The translations under genes were made by a program, and so were the position numbers. From Ramlibacter sp. (GTDB taxonomy: Bacteria; Pseudomonadota; Gammaproteobacteria; Burkholderiales; Burkholderiaceae), in contig JACMQP010000458.1 in NCBI GenBank assembly GCA_014376915.1, positions 1 to 5,388 of the forward strand: a stretch of DNA of 5,388 nt, in the 5' to 3' direction. The notes under the pieces are model-generated. The model had not been told where the DNA came from. It saw nothing but the letters and a program-made list of their open reading frames with translations, and did not search any database. Of this stretch, positions 1 through 5,388 are shown one piece after another. Each line of letters opens with the position of its first letter. The stretch's first letter is position 1.

Positions 1-459
1 CGCGCTCTGCCCGCGATCCGCAAGGCGCCACACGATGCGCAGGGACGCAGCGATGCGCTCTACGGCGCGTGGCTGTGCGGCACGGTGCTGGCCAGCGTCG
101 ACATGGCCCTGCACCACAAGCTGTGCCACACGCTGGGCGGCGGCTTCAACCTGCCGCACGCCGAAACGCACACCATCGTGCTGCCGCATGCGCTCGCGTA
201 CAACGCGTCGGCCGCACCGGAAGCTGTTGCCCGCGTCGGTCGCGCGCTCGGTGGCGAGAGCGGCCCGCAAGCGGTCTACGATCTGGCGAAAGACAACGGT
301 GCGCCGGTGGCGCTGCGCGACCTCGGCATGAGCCAGGCCGACCTCGACCGCGCCTGCGACATCGCGATGCGCAACCCGTATCCCAACCCGCGTCCGCTCG
401 AGCGCGTGGCGCTGCGACAGTTGCTGCAGAAAGCGTTCGAGGGCGTGCGGCCGGCTTGA
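1..459 (+). CDS. Maleylacetate reductase, C-terminal part (iron-containing alcohol dehydrogenase superfamily); 5' end outside window
   Basis: The frame is open from the first base and ends in TGA, giving 152 residues. The family is usually about 350-360 residues, so roughly the C-terminal 40% is present. The decisive stretch is the His-rich block at visible residues 39-63: HHKLCHTLGGGF followed by NLPHAETHTIVLPHALAYN. This is the typical maleylacetate reductase version of the Fe-ADH signature. H39, H43 and H53 align with the FucO-type metal-site histidines, and the HAETH motif separates these reductases from ordinary alcohol dehydrogenases. The C-terminus (NPYPNPRPLE, then a helical tail) is also typical. 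By family knowledge, the enzyme is cytoplasmic and reduces maleylacetate to 3-oxoadipate with NAD(P)H, the last step of hydroxyquinol, chlorocatechol or resorcinol routes before the beta-ketoadipate pathway. The upstream genes that would identify the pathway are not visible. The next gene is convergent, so this gene probably ends its operon. Confidence 0.92.
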   Translation, partial: RALPAIRKAPHDAQGRSDALYGAWLCGTVLASVDMALHHKLCHTLGGGFNLPHAETHTIVLPHALAYNASAAPEAVARVGRALGGESGPQAVYDLAKDNGAPVALRDLGMSQADLDRACDIAMRNPYPNPRPLERVALRQLLQKAFEGVRPA

Positions 460-464
460 GCGGC

Positions 465-482
465 GGTCAGCCCGGGCTGATC
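465..482. terminator. Palindromic stem-loop between convergent genes, possible bidirectional transcription end
   Basis: The 14-bp sequence TCAGCCCGGGCTGA at 467-480 is a perfect inverted repeat. A G-U and a G-C pair extend it by two positions on each side, giving a stem of about 7 bp with a CCGG loop. It lies 5 bp after the maleylacetate reductase stop and 28 bp beyond the racemase stop, where a shared terminator would be expected. No T-run follows on either strand, so it is not a canonical intrinsic terminator. It could instead be an mRNA 3'-end stabiliser, a protein-binding palindrome or chance in GC-rich DNA. Confidence 0.35.
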
Positions 483-507
483 CGGACTCCAGGCTGGGGA
501 GGGCGCA

Positions 508-1245
508 TCAACGTTGCGGAGAAAATGGCGCAGCCAGTCCGGCGTATTGCTTCGCCAAAGGTCGCGCGTAGTCACCTGACTTGCTCGTCCCCAGCCTCAG
601 CTTGACCAGGCTTTCGACCAGTTTCACCGCCACCGTCACCCCGTCGATCACCGGAACGCGCAGTTCCGCCTGCAGGCGCGCGCAGAGATCGGCCATGCCG
701 GCGCAGCCCAGCACGATCGCCCCGGATCGGTCCAGCGCCAGCGCATCGCGGGCGCAGGCGGCGATGCGGGCGAACGCATCGCTGTCCGGCCGCTCCAGCT
801 CCAGCACTTCCAGTTCGGTGGCGTGGATGCCATGGCAGTGCCGCTCGAAGCCGTACTGGGTGACCAGGTGGCGCGCGATGACGCAGGTCCGCTCCAGCGT
901 CGTCACCACGGAGAAGCCGGTGGCGATGAAGGATGCGGCGTGGAAGCCGGCTTCCGCAATGCCGATCACGGGACCGAGCGCCAGCTCGCGTGCCGCATGC
1001 AGGCCCGGATCGCCGAAGCAGGCGATCACGTAGCCGTCCGCGCCGGCCGCTTCCCCGGCGCGGACCTGCTCGGCGACGCCGGCCGCCGCCCACACGTCAT
1101 CGTGGTGCCCTTCGATCGATGGTGCACCGAAAGTGGGCTGGACCGCCTCGATCAGGGTGCCAGGGTCGGCGACAGCGGCTGCCGACCGGCCGATTGCCGC
1201 CGTCATCGCCGCGGTGGTGTTGGGGTTGATCACACGAATTTTCAT
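508..1245 (-). CDS. Asp/Glu/hydantoin racemase family protein (hydantoin- or allantoin-racemase-like)
   Basis: This 245-residue protein has the usual length for hydantoin racemases. It starts with MKIRVINPNTTAAMT, the family's N-terminal strand and NPNT motif. The two cysteines of the cofactor-independent two-base mechanism are present: C76 in VIACFGDPGLHAARE and C181 in AIVLGCAGMADL, the same positions reported for characterised hydantoin racemases. The core segments GPVIGIAEAGFHAA, FSVVTTLERT and VPVIDGVTVAVKLVE also fit. The open frame extends upstream to an ATG at 1323. I chose 1245 because the extra 26 residues are unlike the family and would run across the intergenic promoter. No clear Shine-Dalgarno precedes either start. 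The gene is divergent from the ABC importer, suggesting action on an imported or derived chiral compound. Relatives include allantoin racemase, and more distantly aspartate racemase, maleate isomerase and arylmalonate decarboxylase. The family call is firm; the substrate is unknown. No hydantoinase or carbamoylase gene is in view. Confidence 0.9.
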   Translation of the reverse strand: MKIRVINPNTTAAMTAAIGRSAAAVADPGTLIEAVQPTFGAPSIEGHHDDVWAAAGVAEQVRAGEAAGADGYVIACFGDPGLHAARELALGPVIGIAEAGFHAASFIATGFSVVTTLERTCVIARHLVTQYGFERHCHGIHATELEVLELERPDSDAFARIAACARDALALDRSGAIVLGCAGMADLCARLQAELRVPVIDGVTVAVKLVESLVKLRLGTSKSGDYARPLAKQYAGLAAPFSPQR

Positions 1246-1302
1246 TCCCGGGTCGCGAGCAAGTCGCGCGCCTGCCGCTTGCACCAAGACGGCGAAAACC
1301 GA

Positions 1303-1319
1303 CTGGCACACAGCTTGCG
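1303..1319 (+). promoter_or_regulatory. Putative sigma-54 (RpoN) -24/-12 promoter of the ABC importer operon
   Basis: The sequence CTGGCACACAGCTTGCG contains TGGCAC at 1304-1309 and TTGC at 1315-1318. Exactly 10 bases separate the invariant GG from the invariant GC, as sigma-54 promoters require. It lies in the 87-bp divergent gap and points towards the ATPase gene. If the GC is the -12 element, transcription would start near 1330, only about 3 bases before the ATG at 1333. The nearly leaderless transcript would fit the missing Shine-Dalgarno there. Sigma-54 promoters need an enhancer-binding activator, whose sites would fall inside the racemase gene. I saw no convincing sigma-70 promoter in the gap on either strand. 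Confidence 0.6.
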
Positions 1320-1332
1320 TCATTGCACTTGA

Positions 1333-2325
1333 ATGAAGCCCGACTCGTCCCTGCGCCTGACCGGCCTCACCAAGCGTTACGGCGCCACGACCGCCGTGGA
1401 CGGCATTGACCTGAGCATCCCCTCGGGCAGCTACTGCTGCTTGCTTGGGCCCTCGGGCTGCGGCAAAACGTCAACCCTGCGCATGATCGCGGGCCATGAA
1501 CGGGTCAGCGCCGGCGAGGTGCTGCTCGGTGGCAAGTACGTCACCCACAGCAGCGCCGCCGAGCGGGGCACAGCAATGATGTTCCAGAGCTACGCTCTGT
1601 TCCCGCACCTCAGCGTGCTCGACAACGTGGCGTTCAGCTGGAAGATGCGCGGCAAGCCGGCCGCCGAATGCCATGCCCGCGCCCGCGCGCTGCTGGAGCT
1701 GGTGTCGATGACGCAGTATCAGGCCCGCCTGCCGGCCGAGCTGTCGGGCGGCCAGCAGCAGCGCGTCGCCCTGGCGCGCGCCCTCATGACCGAGCCGAAG
1801 GTGCTGCTGCTGGACGAGCCGCTGTCGGCGCTCGACCCGTTTCTGCGCATCCAGATGCGCGCGGAACTCAAGCGCTGGCAGCAGGAGCTGGGATTCACTT
1901 TCGTCCACGTGACGCATTCACAGGAAGAAGCGATGGCCCTGGCCGACCAGGTGGTGGTGATGAACCAGGGCCGGATCGAGCAGACCGGTTCGGCGCGTGA
2001 GATCTTCAATGCCCCGCGGTCGGAATTCGTGGCCCGCTTCATCGGCGCCCACAACATCGTGGCCACGCCCGAAGGCGCGGTGGCCGTGCGCTCCGACCGG
2101 ATCAAGCTGGCGCGCAGCCCGGGGAACTCCATGCGGACCGCCGCCGTAAAGGCCGTCGAATACCAGGGAACCCATGTGCAGGTGACCCTGGCGCCCGCTG
2201 GCGAAGCGCCCGATGTGCAATGGAGCGCCACCGTGTCCGACGACAGCTTCGACGCGGCGCCGCTCGCGCCCGGTGAAACCGTCTACCTGTCCTGGCAGCC
2301 AGCCGAAGCGCACGCACTCGGCTAA
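1333..2325 (+). CDS. ABC importer ATP-binding protein, PotA-like
   Basis: This is a 330-residue cytoplasmic ATPase that powers the importer encoded downstream. All nucleotide-binding elements are intact: Walker A GPSGCGKTS (39-47), Q-loop Q85 in MMFQSYALFPH, signature LSGGQQQR (137-144), Walker B VLLLDE (157-162), D-loop SALD (165-168) and the switch histidine H195 in VTH. From about residue 240 there is a short TOBE-like C-terminal domain (NIVATPEGAVAVRSDRIKLA onwards), as in the spermidine/putrescine, iron(III) and opine-type importers. It is somewhat shorter than typical PotA (about 370 residues). The CC pair at 35-36, just before Walker A, replaces the hydrophobic residues common there. 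The ATG at 1333 directly follows an in-frame stop (1330-1332), so no upstream start exists, and the next downstream start would remove the first strand. No Shine-Dalgarno is visible. The binding-protein gene follows 51 bp later with no terminator between. Confidence 0.95.
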   Translation: MKPDSSLRLTGLTKRYGATTAVDGIDLSIPSGSYCCLLGPSGCGKTSTLRMIAGHERVSAGEVLLGGKYVTHSSAAERGTAMMFQSYALFPHLSVLDNVAFSWKMRGKPAAECHARARALLELVSMTQYQARLPAELSGGQQQRVALARALMTEPKVLLLDEPLSALDPFLRIQMRAELKRWQQELGFTFVHVTHSQEEAMALADQVVVMNQGRIEQTGSAREIFNAPRSEFVARFIGAHNIVATPEGAVAVRSDRIKLARSPGNSMRTAAVKAVEYQGTHVQVTLAPAGEAPDVQWSATVSDDSFDAAPLAPGETVYLSWQPAEAHALG

Positions 2326-2364
2326 AGCAGCCCCCTGACTTCTTTCCCCAGCAATCGTCCCACC

Positions 2365-2370
2365 AAGGAG
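2365..2370 (+). promoter_or_regulatory. Strong Shine-Dalgarno of the binding-protein gene
   Basis: AAGGAG is separated by 6 bases from the ATG at 2377. It fixes the start of the binding protein and contrasts with the ATPase gene, which has no recognisable site. This may help produce the excess of binding protein over transporter subunits usual for such importers. The rest of the 51-bp gap shows no terminator or promoter that I can recognise. Confidence 0.75.
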
Positions 2371-2376
2371 AACACC

Positions 2377-3648
2377 ATGTCCGATCCGCTATCCACCGGC
2401 GCATCCCGCCGCACGCTGCTCAAGGGCGCGGCCGCTGCCGCCGTCACCGGCACCACGATGGGTTTCCCGTTCGTGCACGCGCAGGAAAAAATCGTCTTGC
2501 GCTATCTCGGCACGGCGGTCAACCAGGACAAGGCGATCGCCGACAGGTTCGAAGCTGACACCGGCATCAAGATCCAGTACATCCCGGTGACCACTGACGA
2601 CGTCACCAAGCGTGCCATCACCGCGCCCAACTCGTTCGACCTGATCGATGAGGAATACTTCTCGCTGAAGAAGGTCATTCCCACCGGCAACCTGCTCGGC
2701 ATCGACACCCGCAAGATCAAGAACGCCGACAAGATCACCACGCTGTTCACCAAGGGCGAGATCAACGGCAAGAAGATCGGCGACCAGGGCACGGCGCCCA
2801 AGAAGGTGATGTACATGGAGAAGCCGTCGTCCACGACTTTCTCCCAGACCCCGACGCAGTACATGACGCTGATTCCCACCGTCTACAACGCCGACACGCT
2901 GGGCATCCGGCCCGACCTGATCAAGCGCCCGATCGACAGCTGGAAGGAACTGCTCAATCCCGAGTTCAAAGGCAAGGCGGCGATCCTCAACATCCCCTCG
3001 ATCGGCATCATGGACGCGGCGATGGTGGTGGAAGCGGCCGGCCTGTACAAGTATCCCGACAAGGGGAACATGACGAAAGCCGAGATCGACCTGACGATCA
3101 AGACGCTGATCGAGGCCAAGAAGGCCGGCCAGTTCCGCGCGCTGTGGAAAGACTTCAACGAGAGCGTGAACCTGATGGCCTCGGGAGAGGTGGTCATCCA
3201 GTCGATGTGGTCGCCGGCCGTAACGGCGGTGCGAACCAAGGGCATCGCCTGCACCTTCCAGCCGCTCAAGGAAGGGTATCGCGCCTGGGCCGCCGGCTTC
3301 GGCGTGCCCAAGACGGTGAGCGGGCGCAAGGCCGACGGGGTCTACGAATTCATCAACTGGTTCCTGGACGGCTGGGCCGGCGCCTACCTGAATCGCCAGG
3401 GCTATTACAGCGCCGTGCTGGAAACTGCCAAGGCCAAGATGGAGCCGTACGAGTGGGCCTACTGGATGGAAGGCAAGGCCGCCACCCAGGACATCAAGTC
3501 TCCCAAGGGCGAACTTCTGGCCAAGACCGGCAGCGTGCGTGACGGCGGCAGCTACGAAACCCGCATGGGCGGAATCGCCTGCTGGAACGCGGTGATGGAC
3601 GAGAACGCCTACATGGTGCAGAAGTGGAATGAGTTCGTCGCGGCGTAA
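2377..3648 (+). CDS. Periplasmic substrate-binding protein of the ABC importer, Tat-exported, PotD-like
   Basis: This 423-residue extracellular solute-binding protein captures the ligand and delivers it to the two permeases encoded next. The N-terminus carries a twin-arginine signal: SRRTLLKG (residues 10-17), an Ala-rich hydrophobic stretch (18-33) and a likely signal-peptidase site after VHA (residue 35). The mature protein begins QEKIVLRYLGTAVNQDKAIADRF, typical of the bacterial solute-binding fold. Segments such as SFDLIDEEYFS, TLIPTVYNADTLGI, SWKELLNPEFKGKAAIL, LMASGEVVIQSMWSP and YEFINWFLDGWAGAY follow the order of PotD/Fbp-like proteins: ligand-site strands, the YN-D hinge region and the C-terminal helical lobe. 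At 423 residues it is longer than E. coli PotD (about 350), with extra sequence near the C-terminus. The ligand cannot be read from the sequence. Polyamine annotations for such proteins are often only by homology. Its last 20 bases overlap the start of the permease 1 gene. Confidence 0.93.
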   Translation: MSDPLSTGASRRTLLKGAAAAAVTGTTMGFPFVHAQEKIVLRYLGTAVNQDKAIADRFEADTGIKIQYIPVTTDDVTKRAITAPNSFDLIDEEYFSLKKVIPTGNLLGIDTRKIKNADKITTLFTKGEINGKKIGDQGTAPKKVMYMEKPSSTTFSQTPTQYMTLIPTVYNADTLGIRPDLIKRPIDSWKELLNPEFKGKAAILNIPSIGIMDAAMVVEAAGLYKYPDKGNMTKAEIDLTIKTLIEAKKAGQFRALWKDFNESVNLMASGEVVIQSMWSPAVTAVRTKGIACTFQPLKEGYRAWAAGFGVPKTVSGRKADGVYEFINWFLDGWAGAYLNRQGYYSAVLETAKAKMEPYEWAYWMEGKAATQDIKSPKGELLAKTGSVRDGGSYETRMGGIACWNAVMDENAYMVQKWNEFVAA

Positions 3649-4510
3649 CGGCCTGCCGGCCTGGCTGCAGGCCGGACCGTTCGCGGCGGTGTTCGTGCTG
3701 TTCCTGGTGCTCCCGCTGCTGCTGGTGGCGACGGTGAGCTTCTGGCGTGCGACCGACTACGAGCTGATTCCGGCCTTCACCTTTCAGAACTACATCGACG
3801 TCTTCAATGGCTGCGGCAGCGGTGGCGACCTGTGTGTCACCTTCAAGACCTACCTGTCGACCCTCAAGTTCTGCCTGCTGGTTTGGGCCATCACGCTGGT
3901 GCTCGGTTTCGCGGTTTCCTATTTCCTGGTCTTCCATGTCCGGTCGGCCGGCATGCAGACGCTGCTGTTCGTGGTGTGCACCGTCCCGTTCTGGACCTCG
4001 AACGTGATCCGCATGATCTCCTGGGTGCCCTTGCTCGGCCGCAACGGCTTGATCAACGACGCCTTGGTCGGCGCGCACGTGGTCGATGCGCCGGTGGAGT
4101 GGCTGTTGTTTTCCAGTTTCTCGGTGGTGCTGGCCTTTGTCCACCTGTACACCATGTTCATGATCGTGCCGATCTTCAACTCGATGACACGCATCGACCG
4201 CTCGCTGATCGAAGCCGCGCGCGATGCTGGCGCGAGCGGCTGGCAGACCGTGTGGAACGTGGTGCTGCCACTGTCCCGCACCGGCATCATCATCGGTTCG
4301 ATCTTCGTCATCACCATCGTGATGGGCGACTTCGTCACCATCGGCGTGATGGGAGGCCAGCAGATCGCCTCGGTCGGCAAGATCATCCAGGTCCAGACCT
4401 CCTACCTGCAATTCCCGATTGCCGCCGCGAACGCGGTCATCCTGCTGGCCATCGTGCTCATGATGATCTGGGGCTTGACGCGGCTGGTCGACATCCGCAA
4501 GGAGCTGTGA
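3629..4510 (+). CDS. ABC importer inner-membrane permease 1, PotB-like
   Basis: This 293-residue polytopic membrane protein forms half of the transport channel. About six hydrophobic segments are visible, near residues 16-38, 78-102, 108-130, 155-180, 218-243 and 265-286. The cytoplasmic EAA loop that docks on the ATPase is clear: EAARDAGASGWQTVWNVVLP (195-214), with its conserved Gly at 201. The positively charged N-terminus (SSSRRN) suggests an N-in topology. The first periplasmic loop contains two cysteines, C62 and C69. The ATG lies within the binding-protein gene, giving a 20-base overlap. No other start follows before the first membrane segment, so I accept it. Only a weak purine stretch (AGAAG at 3620-3624) precedes it, so translational coupling to the upstream gene is likely. 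The protein pairs with permease 2 to form a heterodimer of the Pot type. Confidence 0.93.
   Translation: MSSSRRNGLPAWLQAGPFAAVFVLFLVLPLLLVATVSFWRATDYELIPAFTFQNYIDVFNGCGSGGDLCVTFKTYLSTLKFCLLVWAITLVLGFAVSYFLVFHVRSAGMQTLLFVVCTVPFWTSNVIRMISWVPLLGRNGLINDALVGAHVVDAPVEWLLFSSFSVVLAFVHLYTMFMIVPIFNSMTRIDRSLIEAARDAGASGWQTVWNVVLPLSRTGIIIGSIFVITIVMGDFVTIGVMGGQQIASVGKIIQVQTSYLQFPIAAANAVILLAIVLMMIWGLTRLVDIRKEL
4499..4504 (+). promoter_or_regulatory. Shine-Dalgarno of permease 2, inside the permease 1 gene
   Basis: AAGGAG lies in the last codons of permease 1 (Lys-Glu-Leu), 5 bases before the ATG at 4510. With the TGATG stop/start overlap it supports this start and indicates tight translational coupling, which suits production of the two permeases in equal amounts. 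Confidence 0.75.
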
Positions 4511-5388
4511 TGGAGCGGGCCGCCCCTCGTCCCCCTTCCTTCTATGCGCTGGCAGGCGTGTTCGGCTTGTTCGTGCTGTTCCTGTACGGGCCGATGCTCA
4601 CCATCTTCGTGCTCAGCTTCCAGGGGCCGGAGGGCGGGCTGACGTTCCCGATGCGCGGCTGGTCGCTGCACTGGTTCGCACAGCTCTGGGAAGGCCTGGG
4701 AGTGGTGGACATCGCCTCGGCATTCCGGCGCTCGGTCGCACTTGGTGCGGTGGTGATGCTGCTCACCGTGCTGCTGGCGCTGGCGGCCGGGTTGGCCTTC
4801 CGCAAACGCTTCGCCGGTTCCGGCCTGCTGTTCTACACCTCGGTGGCCAGCCTGATCATGCCGTCGATCGTGGTGTCGCTGGGCATCGGGCTGCAGTTCC
4901 GGCTCGTGGACTCCGGCATGAAGGCGTTGCTGGAGGGCTGGGCGCCGGAAGGCTGGGCCGGGCACTACACAAGCGCGATGGGCCTGTACAGTTCCGCCCT
5001 CGGCGCCCATCTCACCTGGACACTCCCGTTCGGCCTGCTGATCATGCTGGCGGTGTTCAACCGCTTCAACCCGGATTACGAAGAGGCGGCGCAGGACCTG
5101 GGCGCCACGCCCTGGCAGAGCTTCCGCCACGTCGTGCTGCCGCTGATCGCGCCAAGCCTGATCGGGGTCGGCATGTTCGGTTTTACCCTGAGCTGGGACG
5201 AGATCGCCCGGACGTCGCAGGCCATCGGCGACCTCAACACGCTGCCGCTGGAACTGCAGGGGCTGACCAGCACCGTCACCACGCCGGCCATTTATGCGCT
5301 GGGCACGGTCACCACCGTGGTGTCGTTCGTGGTGCTGGGCGCCGCCTATGCGTTGATGACATTGCCGCGCCGGCGGACGGCCCGACCA
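4510..5388 (+). CDS. ABC importer inner-membrane permease 2, PotC-like; 3' end outside window
   Basis: The ATG overlaps the permease 1 stop by one base (TGATG) and the frame stays open to the last base, giving 293 residues. The protein is close to complete by family size (about 260-300) and already ends in a basic tail (LPRRRTARP), so the stop is probably only a few codons further on. Hydrophobic segments lie near residues 12-36, 74-96, 104-131, 166-185, 212-228 and 262-286. The EAA loop is EEAAQDLGATPWQSFRHVVLP (191-211), with the conserved Gly at 198. This is the second membrane subunit of the importer, the partner of permease 1, and docks on the same ATPase. The N-terminus (MERAAPRPPSFYALAG) is short and Pro-rich before the first membrane segment. 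A large antisense reading frame overlaps this gene and is a GC-rich shadow. Confidence 0.92.
   Translation, partial: MERAAPRPPSFYALAGVFGLFVLFLYGPMLTIFVLSFQGPEGGLTFPMRGWSLHWFAQLWEGLGVVDIASAFRRSVALGAVVMLLTVLLALAAGLAFRKRFAGSGLLFYTSVASLIMPSIVVSLGIGLQFRLVDSGMKALLEGWAPEGWAGHYTSAMGLYSSALGAHLTWTLPFGLLIMLAVFNRFNPDYEEAAQDLGATPWQSFRHVVLPLIAPSLIGVGMFGFTLSWDEIARTSQAIGDLNTLPLELQGLTSTVTTPAIYALGTVTTVVSFVVLGAAYALMTLPRRRTARP

Noticed and set aside
69..605. Plus-strand open frame of 178 codons across the end of the maleylacetate reductase and the convergent gap
   Set aside because: It is out of frame with the conserved His-rich reductase motif and its translation is Arg/Ala-rich, as expected of a shifted frame.
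578..1265. Ten-base inverted repeat GACTTGCTCG (578-587 and, on the other strand, 1256-1265) near both ends of the racemase gene
   Set aside because: It is short, the inner copy lies in coding sequence, and a match of this length is not surprising over this distance. There is no transposase or target-site duplication.
1252..1268. Direct repeat GTCGCG at 1252-1257 and 1263-1268 in the divergent gap
   Set aside because: It is only six GC-rich bases with 11-bp spacing. It could be half of an operator, but there is no supporting symmetry or conservation evidence.
1246..1323. N-terminal extension of the racemase to an ATG at 1323
   Set aside because: The extra 26 residues do not resemble the family, no ribosome site precedes that ATG, and the extension would cover the sigma-54 promoter. 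The internal MKIRVINPNT start matches the family.
1279..1328. Two TTGCAC copies (1279-1284 and 1323-1328) as possible sigma-70 -35 boxes
   Set aside because: Neither has an acceptable -10 box at the right distance before the ATPase start, and the second is too close to the ATG.
3494..4411. Minus-strand open frame of 305 codons opposite permease 1 and the end of the binding-protein gene
   Set aside because: The translation is rich in His, Asp, Gln and Arg with no recognisable domain. It is antisense to a clear permease with an EAA motif, so it is a shadow of GC-rich codon use.
4402..5130. Minus-strand open frame of 242 codons opposite permease 2
   Set aside because: It is of low complexity (His, Gln, Glu, Arg), lacks a family resemblance and lies antisense to a well-supported permease.

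Overview
The window comes from a GC-rich, densely coding proteobacterial chromosome or large replicon. Its gene content (a maleylacetate reductase, a hydantoin-racemase-like enzyme and a PotABCD-type ABC importer with a Tat-exported binding protein) best fits the Burkholderiales or a similar soil or environmental Proteobacterium. This placement is inference from base composition and protein style; no rRNA or other taxonomic marker is present.

Layout: (1) 1-459, plus strand: the C-terminal part of a maleylacetate reductase (iron-ADH superfamily), whose start lies upstream of the window. (2) 460-507: a short convergent gap holding a perfect 14-bp palindrome. (3) 508-1245, minus strand: an Asp/Glu/hydantoin racemase family protein with both catalytic cysteines. 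(4) 1246-1332: an 87-bp divergent intergenic region with a very good sigma-54 (-24/-12) promoter match facing the transporter genes. (5) 1333 to the window end, plus strand: a compact ABC importer operon in the order ATPase, Tat-dependent periplasmic binding protein, inner-membrane permease 1, permease 2. The last gene is still open at base 5388.

How the genes may work together: the four plus-strand genes encode a complete type I importer of the polyamine/opine/iron-like (Pot) class. The binding protein captures a ligand in the periplasm, the two permeases form the channel and the ATPase drives transport. The divergent racemase suggests that the imported compound, or a product of it, has a racemisable centre (for example a hydantoin, allantoin or amino-acid derivative). 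This guilt-by-association is plausible but unproven. The sigma-54 promoter would place the transporter under an enhancer-binding activator, perhaps nitrogen-related. The maleylacetate reductase runs towards the racemase and probably ends a separate aromatic-catabolic operon.

I found no RNA genes, mobile elements, CRISPR arrays or broken genes. Nothing here is clearly a new biological system. The most unusual points are the sigma-54 promoter placed so close to the ATPase start that the mRNA would be almost leaderless, and the Tat signal on the binding protein.
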